DNA from: a bacterium
Lineage (GTDB): Bacteria; Planctomycetota; Planctomycetia; Kolteriales; Kolteriaceae
DNA: 64,000 bases
Direction of reading: 5' to 3'
Assembly (NCBI GenBank): GCA_019748235.1
Contig: JAIEPU010000090.1
Coordinates: 1 to 64,000 of the forward strand
Positions 8,104-17,740 of the stretch are shown one piece after another. Made by a program: the position numbers and the translations under genes. Within the stretch, counting starts at the first letter, position 1; the number at the start of each line of letters is the position of its first letter. A model generated the notes under the pieces. It saw nothing but the letters and a program-made list of their open reading frames with translations. It was not told the DNA's origin and ran no database searches.

Positions 8104-11100
8104 CTACTTTTCCCCCTCGGGGCTTTCCTTCTTCGACTCGTCCGATTTCTTTTGTTGATCCTTCGGCGTCGAATCTCCATGCTTTTTGTGCTCAAAGAGA
8201 GCTTTCAGCTCGCCGAATGAATGCAGGTCTTGCTTACCCGCGATCTTGTCTTCCGACAGTTTCACGGGAGGCTTCCGCTCCTTCGGGCGGGCCTGAATCA
8301 CCCGCGGCTGCTGCTCGCGATGATGGCCGCGCCCGTGTCCTCCCTGTTGACCTTGCCGGTAACCTTGTCCGTGGTGCTGGCGATTGCCCCCCTGTTGAGG
8401 CGGCCGGCGATGCTGTTGATACTGTTGACCTTCGCCATCGCGACGAGGGGGTCTTTGCTGCGTTTGCTCGCGGGCGACTTGTTCCCCTTGCTCTTGGCCC
8501 TGCCGTTGCGGGGGTCGCTGTTGTTGCTGATCTTGTGGCCCTCGCGCTCGGCGCTGGGGCCGTGGCCTGCGCTCGGGACGAGGTCGATTGGGATCGATCA
8601 TTGTCAGCGAGACCCGCCGACGCTGCATGTCCACGTTGAGAACCCACGTGGTAATGACGTCCCCTACCGAAACGACATCGTGAGGACTACGAATGAACCG
8701 ATCGGCCACTTCGCTGATGTGAACGAGGCCGCTGTCTTTGAGTCCAATGTCGACGAAGACGCCGAAGTCAACGACATTGAGGACCGTCCCCTTCAACTCC
8801 ATGTGCGGTTGCAGATCCTCGATCCGGAGAATTCCTGTCTTGAAGATCGGCTTGGGGAGATCTTCACGAGGATCGCGGCCCGGACGCACAAGATTATCGA
8901 GGATGTCTCGGATGGTCGGCTCCCCCGCCTCGACCTTTTCGGCAATGGCAGCAGGGTTGCAATCGCGTGTTTTCGCGCGAAGTTCCTCCAACTCACTCTC
9001 TGATCCACCGAGTTGTCCAGTGTAACCGATCTGTTCAAGGACTTTGAGAGTGGCCGGATAGCTTTCCGGGTGAATCCATGTGCTGTCAAGCGGTTGATCA
9101 CCACCGGCGATTTTGAGGAAGCCCGCCGCCTGAGTGAACGTTTCACGGCCGATGCCGTTCACACTTTGAATCTCTTCGCGGGAACGAAACGGACCGTTCT
9201 GCTTGCGATGCTCGACAATGTTTCGAGCGCGAAGTTGATTCAAACCCGAAACGTATCGCAAAAGGGGAACACTTGCCGTGTTCAAATCGACGCCCACATA
9301 GTTCACGCATGACTCGACGACTTCACTCAACGATTCCTTCAACAATCGAGGATTGATGTCGTGCTGGTAGAGACCGACCCCGATATTCTGCGGATCGATC
9401 TTCACGAGTTCGCTGAGCGGATCTTGTAAACGCCGACCGATGGAAATCGTGCTTCGAAGAGTGGCATCGTACTCTGGAAATTCCTCCCGACCGACAGGGC
9501 TGGTGGAATAGACGCTCGCCCCCGCCTCATTGACGATGACATAGGGAACTTCACTGAACCCTTCCGAGATGATCTCGGCCACGAGTTCCTCGGTTTCACG
9601 ACAGGCCGTTCCATTACCGATCGCTAAGACGTCAACTTTGTGTTTTTTGCAAACCTCGGCAATAGTCCGCTTTGCCCGTTCGCGTCGCGAAAGGGAATTG
9701 TCTTCATCCGCGTGTGACTCCGGACTCCCCGCGGCATCTTCCTCGTCCCAAAGTCCTGGCGGTGGAATCACGATTCCCGCGCTAGCAGGATTGAGTCGCC
9801 GGCGCTTGTTCTTCTGCTTCTTCGGCTTGGGCTTGAGCGGGCTATTCTCGTTCCCCTGATAACCCTGACTCTTGATCTCTTCCCATTCCTTGGAAACTTC
9901 CGCTTCCAAACCGTGATCCTCAGAACTTTCGGGATCAGTGGAGCGATGCACCGCATCAGCATCAAGAATGGGTGGCTCGTCCGACGGAGGAGGCGAGGCG
10001 GTCGCTTGCTCTTCCGAATCGCCTTCCTCTTCCTCGTCCGCATGTTCAGCGGCAGCGGTTCCGGTCGTTGGCGATCCCGCCTTTTTCTTCTTCTTTTTCT
10101 TCCGCTTTAAATGCGGAAAGACCGTCCCATGTTCGATCAGATTGCCAATCTCGTCGAGCACGGCCCATTTGCAGCCGGTTCGATATCCCGGATCAATGGC
10201 AAGCACCCGGCGATGATGGACCGGCGGCTGCAAAAGAAGATTTCGAAGATTACGCGCGAAGACCTCGACCGCATGCAACTCGGCCCGCTCGTTGACCTCG
10301 CCACGGGCTTCCCGTTCGAGGCTACGCGCAAGCAAGCGATCGACCGCGTCGATAACGCACTTCTCAAGGATTTCACGGTGAGGATGTTGCTCGAGTCCCA
10401 ATCGCTCCTTAATGAGTTCGATCATCTTTTCTCGATCGAAGTCAAGTTTGACCTTCAGCACGCCGCGCCGTTCCCCACGATTGATGGCGAGCGCGCGGTG
10501 AGGAGGCAGGTGACGAATCGGCTCTTCGTAATTGAAATAATTGCGGAACTCATCCAGACCACCGGCAGGCGCCCCATCGGGAGATGGCGCGGGGGTCTCA
10601 GCCGGCGGAGTCGTGGCTCGGCTCGTTTGGAGTCGACCCGCCCAAATGATGTCGCGAGCGACGGCACGAACCTCGGCATCTTCCGAAATCTTCTCCGCCA
10701 AGATGTGCTGCACGCCGGTGAGTACATCTTCAATGGAGTTCAATTGCTTGTCTGGATTAATCACGCCAGGAAGGATTTCGGCCAGATTCGCAACTGTTTC
10801 ATCGCGAGCCCAGATCGCGTCAGCCAGGGGGCCGAGTCCCTTTTCGCGAGCGACCGTCGCGAGCGTTTGCTTTTTGGGCTTGTAAGGAAGGTAAAGATCC
10901 TCGAGCCGTTTTAGCGTTTCGGCTCTTTCGATGGCCGCGCGGAGGTCATCCGTCAACTTCTCTTGCGACTCGATGGTGCGAAGTATTGTCTGCCTTCGTT
11001 CGGCCAATTGACGAAGCTGCCCCACCCGGTGCTGAATAGCGCGGATTTGTTCCTCGTCGAGACCTCCCGTCATTTCCTTGCGGTAACGGGTAATGAACGG

Positions 11101-11208
11101 AACGGTGTTGCCCCGATCGAGCAACTCAACAACCGCGTTCACTTGAACTTTTTTAAGCTGCAAATCTTGAGCGATACGCCCGAAGTCAACGACGAGATCC
11201 GATTCCAT
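8104..11208 (-). CDS. tex: Tex-family RNA-binding transcription accessory protein with inserted charged domain
   Basis: About 1034 residues against ~720-780 for typical Tex. In order: N-terminal helical Tex domain (RGNTVPFITRYRKEMTGGLD), a YqgF-like RNase H fold starting at LAIDPGYRTGCKWAVLDE, a helix-hairpin-helix region (VSGLNQLRARNIVEHR), and an S1 domain (DFGVFVDIGLKDSGLVHISE). The YqgF domain is split near residue 370 by ~130 residues beginning with a lysine run and continuing Glu/Ser/Pro-rich before resuming at VDVLAIGNGTACRETEE. Beyond S1 lies a ~160-residue Gln/Arg/Pro/His-rich tail. Tex binds nucleic acid and affects transcription; the additions probably alter RNA binding or localisation. 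ATG 11208 is preferred over a GTG three codons upstream. Confidence 0.92.
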   Translation of the reverse strand: MESDLVVDFGRIAQDLQLKKVQVNAVVELLDRGNTVPFITRYRKEMTGGLDEEQIRAIQHRVGQLRQLAERRQTILRTIESQEKLTDDLRAAIERAETLKRLEDLYLPYKPKKQTLATVAREKGLGPLADAIWARDETVANLAEILPGVINPDKQLNSIEDVLTGVQHILAEKISEDAEVRAVARDIIWAGRLQTSRATTPPAETPAPSPDGAPAGGLDEFRNYFNYEEPIRHLPPHRALAINRGERRGVLKVKLDFDREKMIELIKERLGLEQHPHREILEKCVIDAVDRLLARSLEREARGEVNERAELHAVEVFARNLRNLLLQPPVHHRRVLAIDPGYRTGCKWAVLDEIGNLIEHGTVFPHLKRKKKKKKKAGSPTTGTAAAEHADEEEEGDSEEQATASPPPSDEPPILDADAVHRSTDPESSEDHGLEAEVSKEWEEIKSQGYQGNENSPLKPKPKKQKNKRRRLNPASAGIVIPPPGLWDEEDAAGSPESHADEDNSLSRRERAKRTIAEVCKKHKVDVLAIGNGTACRETEELVAEIISEGFSEVPYVIVNEAGASVYSTSPVGREEFPEYDATLRSTISIGRRLQDPLSELVKIDPQNIGVGLYQHDINPRLLKESLSEVVESCVNYVGVDLNTASVPLLRYVSGLNQLRARNIVEHRKQNGPFRSREEIQSVNGIGRETFTQAAGFLKIAGGDQPLDSTWIHPESYPATLKVLEQIGYTGQLGGSESELEELRAKTRDCNPAAIAEKVEAGEPTIRDILDNLVRPGRDPREDLPKPIFKTGILRIEDLQPHMELKGTVLNVVDFGVFVDIGLKDSGLVHISEVADRFIRSPHDVVSVGDVITTWVLNVDMQRRRVSLTMIDPNRPRPERRPRPQRRARGPQDQQQQRPPQRQGQEQGEQVAREQTQQRPPRRDGEGQQYQQHRRPPQQGGNRQHHGQGYRQGQQGGHGRGHHREQQPRVIQARPKERKPPVKLSEDKIAGKQDLHSFGELKALFEHKKHGDSTPKDQQKKSDESKKESPEGEK

Positions 11209-11734
11209 CACGAACACCTGCTGGAGCGGAGATCAGCGAACCGAACATGACATCTCCCCGGGATACCGCACGAGGAGTTGAATCAGACGTGTTGCCAATC
11301 CCCTAGGACTGCTGCTGGCCGGGCGAACTCCCGCCCTTTGGCCCAGATTAAGACATACGCATCCCAACTCAGTTGAGACAGTGCATTCTCGCGATCTGAG
11401 GCCGATGCTGCAACTGAAAGGAGAGAATCGATCCCCTTTCGTTCGATGCCGTTATGAATTTTTAACCTGCCTGTGACAAAAAGTCCGGGGTCAGCATTTC
11501 AGTGCGAAACCACCCATTCGTATTCGCTGGGCCGTGAACCTTTGGCGTTATGCCATCGGTCCTTAATTCATGATTGCGAGTTTAGGTAAGCTCGGTGAGG
11601 GCAGAATCGACTGATCCGTGGCGAAAGGAAAAAGGAGAAAGGAACGCCGACAATCATTCAAGCGAATTGACGCTCCTAACCGATCCCCTTAGCATAACTG
11701 GATCATCAACTTGGTGGTTCAGGTTGACTTTAAC
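11209..11734. other. Intergenic stretch, no gene seen
   Basis: About 525 bp between the tex start and tRNA-Cys. It must contain the tex promoter and the tRNA promoter, but no element matching a consensus promoter or a convincing hairpin was found by eye. Confidence 0.5.
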
Positions 11735-11806
11735 GGCGCCGTAGCCAAGCGGTAAGGCAGTGGATTGCAAATCCATTATTCCCCGGTTCGAATCCGGGCG
11801 GCGCCT
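11735..11806 (+). tRNA. tRNA-Cys (GCA)
   Basis: A full cloverleaf: acceptor ggcgccg / cggcgcc, short D arm, anticodon stem around the loop ttgcaaa (anticodon GCA), variable region, and T arm ccggg-ttcgaat-ccggg. The CCA end is not encoded. The discriminator is T at 11806. A strong terminator begins 7 bp later. Confidence 0.95.
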
Positions 11807-11812
11807 CTCATG

Positions 11813-11854
11813 AAAACGCCGGAAGTCTTTTGTTAAAGGGACTTCCGGCGTTTT
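11813..11854 (+). terminator. Rho-independent (bidirectional-looking) terminator after tRNA-Cys
   Basis: aaaacgccggaagt (11813-11826) pairs perfectly with acttccggcgtttt (11841-11854), a 14-bp stem ending in an A-run/T-run, so it could work on either strand. Confidence 0.9.
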
Positions 11855-12013
11855 CACGCTTTCTTGCTGTACTGATGGAACGGCCGTTCGGCCCCACTTC
11901 GACACCTTAAAGAAGCAGCGCCGAGTCTGTTGCACTTCTGCCTGTTTTCAACGACTTTTGACGATGCTTCACGGATAAATGCAAGCGTCGGCCATACATT
12001 CACTTGTGAGAGA

Positions 12014-13162
12014 TCAAGCCTGCGGATTTCCCCGGACTTGGCGAAATGCGCCAAACGAAATGATCGCCATCACCAGGAACTCAATACTTCCGACCTCCGG
12101 AATAGCCTGAATCACCGCAACCCCTCCCCCCGAATTCGAAAAGTAAGAGAGAGCAATACGGCCCAGATCATTGAGCCCATCCGACGAGATGCGAAGGTCA
12201 GCAATGGCACTCCCGAGGAAGTTCTCTCCTTCATGTAGCAACTCGATTGGCGTCGCTGAACCAGCGGGCAAATAGTAGAGGGTGGCGGCGGTCAGTGAAG
12301 AATTGTTGGTGGTGAATGCGACGTCGCCATTGTTGTTGATCGCGATGTCGTACAGGTTTTGACTCGGATCGAGGTCAACTAATAACGTCGATGCTGTCCC
12401 GATGCCACTCTCATAAATGTCACCATTGTTCCATAGGTGAACAACATTCCCTTGATCGTTCATGGCAATCGGCAGCATGGTGTGAGGACCTGCCGAAGGA
12501 CCAGTGACATCATGGTCCACGCCGCTTCCGTCACGAATGTGAACGGTCCAAGGAAGCCCAGGCCCCGCAGCCGTTGCAAAAGCGGCATCGCCGTTGTTAT
12601 TCAAATCAGGGACATTTCCGTTGTTGGAATATGTAGTGACGCTCCCGTTGATGACGTAATGAGTGCCTACCCCGAAAGCCAGGATAGTACCGGCGTCATT
12701 TAGCGAACTCGGGCCAGTTGTTAAAGTTCCCGTCCCATTCATCACTTCCGTGCGCACGCCATTGTCCCATCTGTAAATTCGTGACGCCTGACTTGTGACA
12801 GCAGACCGTGCAGCATAAGCGATTTGACCGGCGTTGTTGATGCTTGCGAATCCACCGATCGAATAACCAGACGATGGATTGTTGGATGGATAAATCCAAT
12901 TGTCTCGTGTGAACGAATCGACGAGTGTCAGACTTGATCCAGAGCCGAGATAGACGTAACTCTGTGTTCGATTCAATAGCGGATTTGGAGACGGATTAAC
13001 TGCATGTGAGCCGGTGATTACCACCTGGTCAGCATTGTTTATCCCGGCGAACGAAAACTTTTCCGAGGAATTAGTACTCTGATATTGATCTAACAGAATG
13101 AACGGCCCCGCTAGAGCTGACGAGCCCACGAACAGTGAGGCAATGAAGATGCACGAGCGCAT
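12014..13162 (-). CDS. Exported repeat protein with PEP-CTERM-like C-terminus
   Basis: About 383 residues from ATG 13162, which follows an AAGGA site. A signal peptide (RSCIFIASLFVGSSALAGPF) opens the protein. At least seven copies of a short motif of the form [ILM]-N-[ND]-x-G-x-[IV]-x-[FY] (for example INNAGQIAY, LNDAGTILAF, INNNGDVAFT, LNDLGRIALS) are spaced 35-50 residues apart, suggesting a beta-propeller or beta-solenoid. The C-terminus has PEVGS, a hydrophobic span and a basic end, the layout of a PEP-CTERM exosortase sorting signal with a changed PEP core. It is probably surface-anchored; the function is unknown. Single gene, flanked by long non-coding DNA. Confidence 0.78.
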   Translation of the reverse strand: MRSCIFIASLFVGSSALAGPFILLDQYQSTNSSEKFSFAGINNADQVVITGSHAVNPSPNPLLNRTQSYVYLGSGSSLTLVDSFTRDNWIYPSNNPSSGYSIGGFASINNAGQIAYAARSAVTSQASRIYRWDNGVRTEVMNGTGTLTTGPSSLNDAGTILAFGVGTHYVINGSVTTYSNNGNVPDLNNNGDAAFATAAGPGLPWTVHIRDGSGVDHDVTGPSAGPHTMLPIAMNDQGNVVHLWNNGDIYESGIGTASTLLVDLDPSQNLYDIAINNNGDVAFTTNNSSLTAATLYYLPAGSATPIELLHEGENFLGSAIADLRISSDGLNDLGRIALSYFSNSGGGVAVIQAIPEVGSIEFLVMAIISFGAFRQVRGNPQA

Positions 13163-13849
13163 ATGACGAATCCTTGATGGTAATAAAGCGACACCCTGTT
13201 CGACCGAGTGACATGCGAATGGTCGAACGCTATTAGACTGAACGATCTCTCTCGGCCTTAATGGACATGGCCATTCGGAATTTGAGCCTAATGGCTTTTC
13301 AGGCACTCATCAACAAAATCTCGTCGGATAAAGATTCTGGCGGCGCATCAGGGGGCCGACTCTGCTTTTCGCCGATTACTCATCGGCCACTTTCAAAGAA
13401 AGAGCCACCACCTAAGTCACAACACCTTTATGGGTTACGCGAATAAAGAAACTTCAATTCTCTCGATTCGGATCCGGCCAATTAACAGATACGATCGAAG
13501 AACCGTTCATACGTTGAACCTAATTTCATTGAGGATTAGGGCTTCCCCGAGACAACTCACGCCCATTTCCCAACTTGCACCAATTCTTACGCTGGGTTAA
13601 GCCACTTCTAGTTTGGTGATTTCTTCGCCGAAGGGTAAGCAAATCAAGTCGCCACGGTGCGTAAACAGGCCTTCAGTTTTCTAGCGCGTCTGACACGCGA
13701 ACACAGGATCGCACCGATGGGACAAAGGAGCACTCTCCCATTGCTGTCTCGAATTCGGCAAGGTGAATGGAGCCTCCAGTAAACAGAGCCAACCAGTTGA
13801 ATGGAGAATCATCCATTCGTTTCCGGATGACATTTATTGATCACAAAAG
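13163..13849. other. Intergenic stretch, no gene seen
   Basis: About 690 bp upstream of the PEP-CTERM-like gene. Frames are short and of poor composition. A weak inverted repeat (cctaat ... attagg, around 13518-13540) is the only structure noticed. Confidence 0.5.
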
Positions 13850-14581
13850 TCACGTCGTTGTCCGCTTTCTGATTTCATCGACAAGTATCGAGGGGTTCGC
13901 AAGATTAGGGATATAGCGCGTCGTCTGGTGTCCATTCACGCTCAAATACAAATCGCCCGTCCCGAATAATCGCTGAAATAAACCTCGCTGCGCCCAAACG
14001 TTCGCGATATCTCCGTAACGAAGATTGAAATCGAGCCGACTCATGAGGCGGCTTACAAAAATGATTCGTTGGGTCGTCACTTCATAGCTCATTCCACGGA
14101 TGCAAAAGAACGCGAACAATAACCAAAGAATGGGAACGACAGAGATTGCCGCTAAGACAACAAGAGTCGAAATCGTCGGCTGATAAATCGCTGCTCCGGT
14201 GACTAACAAGAGCACTGCGATGGACGCTTTGGTGGAGAAAAACGGAAGCCCGCGGAGGAATCGAGGACTCCCCTCGAAAAGCACGCATTCATCAGAGAGG
14301 GGCGGAGCCAAGGTCGGTTGCTTCGCGGAATTCACCCTGGACGTTCGGTCGTTCGCCTCGCGGGAATTCCCCGAACGATGAGACACCATGACCACACGCG
14401 CGGTTTCAAGAGTGAACAGTTCGGCAAGCCCTTTGACTTGCCCCGCCGGAGTCCAGGGACCATCATCTTTTCGAACTTCCGTCTTTGGTGAGATTTCACC
14501 ACGACGACACAACGATTTGAGCGAAGCGCCCGAAATCGGTCCCACGATGTCGTCGGAGTCGCGATAGAAGAACTCTGACAT
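13850..14581 (-). CDS. GYF_2 and bacterial PH domain membrane protein
   Basis: About 243 residues from ATG 14581, 8 nt after an AAGGA site. The N-terminal ~50 residues (FFYRDSDDIVGPISGASLKS, then TEVRKDDGPWTPAG) match the GYF_2 domain, a protein-interaction module. Two hydrophobic spans follow (ASIAVLLLVTGAAIYQPTIS and neighbours), then a bacterial PH-like (DUF304) domain with YEVTTQRIIFVSRL and LRYGDIANVWAQRGLFQR. The domains suggest a membrane-bound adaptor. It is 103 bp downstream of another membrane protein gene on the same strand. The partner and process are unknown. Confidence 0.75.
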   Translation of the reverse strand: MSEFFYRDSDDIVGPISGASLKSLCRRGEISPKTEVRKDDGPWTPAGQVKGLAELFTLETARVVMVSHRSGNSREANDRTSRVNSAKQPTLAPPLSDECVLFEGSPRFLRGLPFFSTKASIAVLLLVTGAAIYQPTISTLVVLAAISVVPILWLLFAFFCIRGMSYEVTTQRIIFVSRLMSRLDFNLRYGDIANVWAQRGLFQRLFGTGDLYLSVNGHQTTRYIPNLANPSILVDEIRKRTTT

Positions 14582-14684
14582 CCACGATCCTTGAATCAAC
14601 GGCGACCGCGATTCCAATTCTGCTCTACATTCGTGAAGCCTGAGTCATGACTATGTTAATGTTGCTCAGGTGCGAAGCATTCAA

Positions 14685-15455
14685 TTACTTCATGACATCT
14701 GGTGAAATCTCAAGTTCCGCCCATACGTCTCCCTTAAGACTATTCTGGGGCGAAAAGATGCGAACCAGTCGCGAACGAAGCTTGCCTCCCGCCTCAAGGT
14801 AGGGAGAGACACGTCTTGCCCAATCAAATGGAAGAGGGCCGAGTACCCCTACATCGCAAACCGTGACGATGATTTCTGGAACCGGCGACGGCGGCTGAGG
14901 AGGCATCTTGACTTCGATCGTCGAATAGCGGGACCGACGCGCCAATGCCTCAACTCCAAAATCCTTTAACTCCGTCGAGATGGGCATCAACACCTTCACC
15001 TTTGATGGCAACGGATTCCAAAAGCGGAGGCGATCGAGTTCAATCGCTTTCTCTTGCTGCGATGCAATCTCATTCAGAACCGAGAGCTTCCCCTTTTGAA
15101 GTTGTGTCAGATTCTTCTTCATTGATCGTCGCAACCGCCAGTGTCGTAAGCCTTGACTCAGCGTCAAACCGAATCCGTGCTTTTGAAGTTCGACATCATG
15201 CAGCGGCTTTCCGGAAAGCGCCTGTCGCATCTCCGCTTCATCCTCCTCTCTTAATTCCTTGGCTCGCCTAGCGTAAGTCGCCGCATCGACCGGCCAGAAA
15301 TAGTAGAGAGTGGGGATCCCCAGAACAGTCAGTCCCCACGCGATGAGACTTGTTGAATTAACGAAGACTAGAATTCCGAGACCGGTAGCGACGGCGACTC
15401 CCGCTCCCAGCGCCATCCACGCGTTGCCCGTATCGCGGAATTCATCGGATTCCAT
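14685..15455 (-). CDS. Membrane-anchored protein of unknown function
   Basis: 256 residues with two N-terminal hydrophobic spans (WMALGAGVAVATGLGILVFV; LIAWGLTVLGIPTLYYFW), a charged helical region (residues ~60-150) and a C-terminal globular part containing EIIVTVCDVGVLGPLPFDWA. The topology suggests anchoring in the inner membrane with a large cytoplasmic domain. No ribosome site is obvious before ATG 15455. Same strand as the GYF_2/PH gene downstream. I do not recognise a family. Confidence 0.65.
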   Translation of the reverse strand: MESDEFRDTGNAWMALGAGVAVATGLGILVFVNSTSLIAWGLTVLGIPTLYYFWPVDAATYARRAKELREEDEAEMRQALSGKPLHDVELQKHGFGLTLSQGLRHWRLRRSMKKNLTQLQKGKLSVLNEIASQQEKAIELDRLRFWNPLPSKVKVLMPISTELKDFGVEALARRSRYSTIEVKMPPQPPSPVPEIIVTVCDVGVLGPLPFDWARRVSPYLEAGGKLRSRLVRIFSPQNSLKGDVWAELEISPDVMK

Positions 15456-15603
15456 AGGTCAGAGAGGCCCTTGCCAAGAATAAATCGTGGAGTTGCATTC
15501 ATTCTAGCATCGCTGAATCGCCGCGAAAATCAGCCGATAAGAATGCCCCACACGTCTCGGCCCATGACGGACGCACGAGCGAATGAGTCGTTATTGGTGA
15601 TCA

Positions 15604-17427
15604 TTAGAACTTCGGTGGCCCGGACGGATCAGGAGGAACGATAGGCGTTCCATCCGTTGGTGCCGGAACCGGTGGTATCGCAGGTGGGGGAATTGGATCT
15701 GGAACAGAATTCGCCTGCGGCGTTGCAGGAGTCGATGGCGACGTATTGCCGCTTGGAGTCTCTGTGGAGGAAGGTGTCGCCGGGTTTGGTATGGAGGGCT
15801 CGACCGGAACTGGATCAAGAGGGGCCGGTGGAGCAGGCGGATTGACTTGGTCCGCCGGGGGGTTAGCGTTTGGGAGGTCGGGCGCGCCGGTCGGAGGCAA
15901 ATCTTCCCTATCAGCGGGCTGTGCAGGAACGAGTTGCTCCACGTCACCCGGTGTGGGATTGAGCACTACCGATTCTTCCGTTTGAGGAGTGAGTCGTATT
16001 TCCCAACCACCTCCTAAACCACGATAGATTTGGACAAGCGAAATAGCAATCTGGCCGCGAGATTGGACCCACAAATCTTGCTGGCTGACGAGTGTCTGTT
16101 GAATGGTCGCGTACCGGTTGAAGTCAACGCCTTGAAGTCCCGCTTCATATTGCGCGACGATCACGTTAAGCGCGATCCATGCCTCGTCGACACTTTCCTC
16201 CAAGTTGGCGGCGCGCTGCTGCGCTTGCAGAAAGGTGACGATCGAGTTTTCCACTTCCAAGTCGGCTTGCAATACCGTGCTCTGATACAAAGTCACGAGT
16301 TGCATGAACTGCGCGTACTGAAGGCGGACGTTGTTCAAGATTCGGCCATAATTAAGCAGCTTCCAATTGAACTGCGGACCGAACGAACTGGAGAGCGTTT
16401 GCGGCGTGAACAAGTTCGAAAGCGATTGCGCCTGCCAACCGAGCGTCCCCGAAATGGCGATCGCGGGATACCAGTCGGTTTCCGCAATGCCTATCTGTTC
16501 CGCCTGCGCGGCGGCCTGTCGTTCCGCTTGTCGAACATCGGGACGACGGCGGAGAAGGTCCGCCGGTATGCCGACCACGACCGTTTGCGGAGCGGTCGGA
16601 ATTGTTTTCTTTGGCGCATCGGCGAGCAGTTCTGTAATGTCGGTCACCGGTCGACCAAGCACGATACAGAGCTGGTTCTGCGAAATTCGCAGATCAATCA
16701 AGAGTTGATTGCGCGATGCGCGGCTTTGCATCAAGTTGCTACGGGCCTGGGCACGGTCAAGATCAGTGACGTTCTTTCCAAGCTTCACACGCGCATCAAT
16801 GAAGTTCAGAACGTCTTCTTGGATTCGAATGATGTTGTCGAGAAGCCGGATACGCTCCTCGGTCGTGCGGATTTGGATGTAGTACGTGGCCGTGTCTGCT
16901 AAGAGGGTGACAAGTGCTGCATCATAATTGAAAATGGACGCTTCGAGGCTGTCTTCCGCCGAAATGATCGCGCGACGAAACTTCCCCCAGAAGTCGAGTT
17001 CCCATGCCAAGTTGAATCCGAACGACCACTGATCGAAGTAATTGTCGGCGATCCCGCGCCGAAAATAGCTTCCGCTGGCGGTTTGCTGCTGAGGAAAGAA
17101 CTGACCGGTGGCGATCCCGAGTTGCGCACGTGCCGCCAGAATTCGAAAACCCGCTTGGCGGAGAGTTAGATTCTGTCGATACGCCGTCACCATCAATCGA
17201 TTCAGAAGCGGGTCATCAAGGACCTTCCACCAGTCGGCGAAGTTGTGCTCATCAATGTTGAGCTTCTTGTCGTCGGCATCGATCCAGTGGTCAGCGATCA
17301 TCGCCTGAGGAGGGCAATAGTTCGGTCCAACCTTCAACCCATTGTGAAAGTATTGGCGAATGGTGGTGCAGCCCAGGGGGGTAAGGAAGATCGATAAGAC
17401 GGCGACTCCCGCCATGATCCGATTCAT
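15604..17427 (-). CDS. TolC/NodT-type outer membrane efflux lipoprotein with proline-rich tail
   Basis: About 607 residues. An N-terminal lipobox (IFLTPLGC) precedes KVGPNYCPP and DWWKVLDDPLLNRLMVTAYR, the hallmarks of the NodT family of outer membrane factors. Two OEP repeats follow with LAWELDFWGKFRRAI in the first and PADLLRRRPDVRQAERQ in the second. These proteins form the outer membrane channel of tripartite pumps. After the second repeat (~residue 485) lies a ~120-residue Pro-rich extension not found in standard family members. It diverges from marR-macA-macB across 312 bp, supporting one pump. ATG 17427 is 9-10 nt after AGGAAG. Confidence 0.92.
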   Translation of the reverse strand: MNRIMAGVAVLSIFLTPLGCTTIRQYFHNGLKVGPNYCPPQAMIADHWIDADDKKLNIDEHNFADWWKVLDDPLLNRLMVTAYRQNLTLRQAGFRILAARAQLGIATGQFFPQQQTASGSYFRRGIADNYFDQWSFGFNLAWELDFWGKFRRAIISAEDSLEASIFNYDAALVTLLADTATYYIQIRTTEERIRLLDNIIRIQEDVLNFIDARVKLGKNVTDLDRAQARSNLMQSRASRNQLLIDLRISQNQLCIVLGRPVTDITELLADAPKKTIPTAPQTVVVGIPADLLRRRPDVRQAERQAAAQAEQIGIAETDWYPAIAISGTLGWQAQSLSNLFTPQTLSSSFGPQFNWKLLNYGRILNNVRLQYAQFMQLVTLYQSTVLQADLEVENSIVTFLQAQQRAANLEESVDEAWIALNVIVAQYEAGLQGVDFNRYATIQQTLVSQQDLWVQSRGQIAISLVQIYRGLGGGWEIRLTPQTEESVVLNPTPGDVEQLVPAQPADREDLPPTGAPDLPNANPPADQVNPPAPPAPLDPVPVEPSIPNPATPSSTETPSGNTSPSTPATPQANSVPDPIPPPAIPPVPAPTDGTPIVPPDPSGPPKF

Positions 17428-17704
17428 CAACACAGGCTTCCTGCCCCCGGCGATTCCCGACCCAAGCGTCCCCCCGAGCGAAACCGCTTGCGTTCCTATC
17501 CCCCCGTGTCAAAGTTCATCGGCAAAATCGTCACAATCGCTACATTCAAACCAGTCGACCAAAACAAGGTCGATCCCTTAAGTCGTTTCCCACAATTGCC
17601 TTGAAACAGTTTAGAATCAGCGAAAGTACCATCGGATGAGTCTCGATTCTCAGCGCAACAGGGTACCTTCCGCTTGGGAAATGTCCGTTCCTTGCATGAC
17701 GATG

Positions 17705-17740
17705 TTGACATAGTTTACGAGCATAAATAATATACTTTCA
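17705..17740 (+). promoter_or_regulatory. Sigma-70-type promoter of marR, apparently leaderless
   Basis: TTGACA at 17705-17710, a 17-bp spacer and TAATAT at 17728-17733. Initiation 6-8 nt downstream would fall on or next to the A of the marR ATG at 17740, leaving no 5' leader, and no ribosome site is present. The spacer is AT-rich with a partial inverted repeat (ttta ... taaa), a plausible MarR autoregulatory operator. Confidence 0.75.

Noticed and set aside
8221-10914. Several long frames on the plus strand across tex (8221-9003, 10111-10914)
   Set aside because: All are shadows of the tex coding sequence; the Tex domains are read without a break on the other strand.
16030-16902. 290-residue frame antisense to the NodT-type gene
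   Set aside because: Opposite a clear outer membrane factor; composition and lack of motifs mark it as a shadow.
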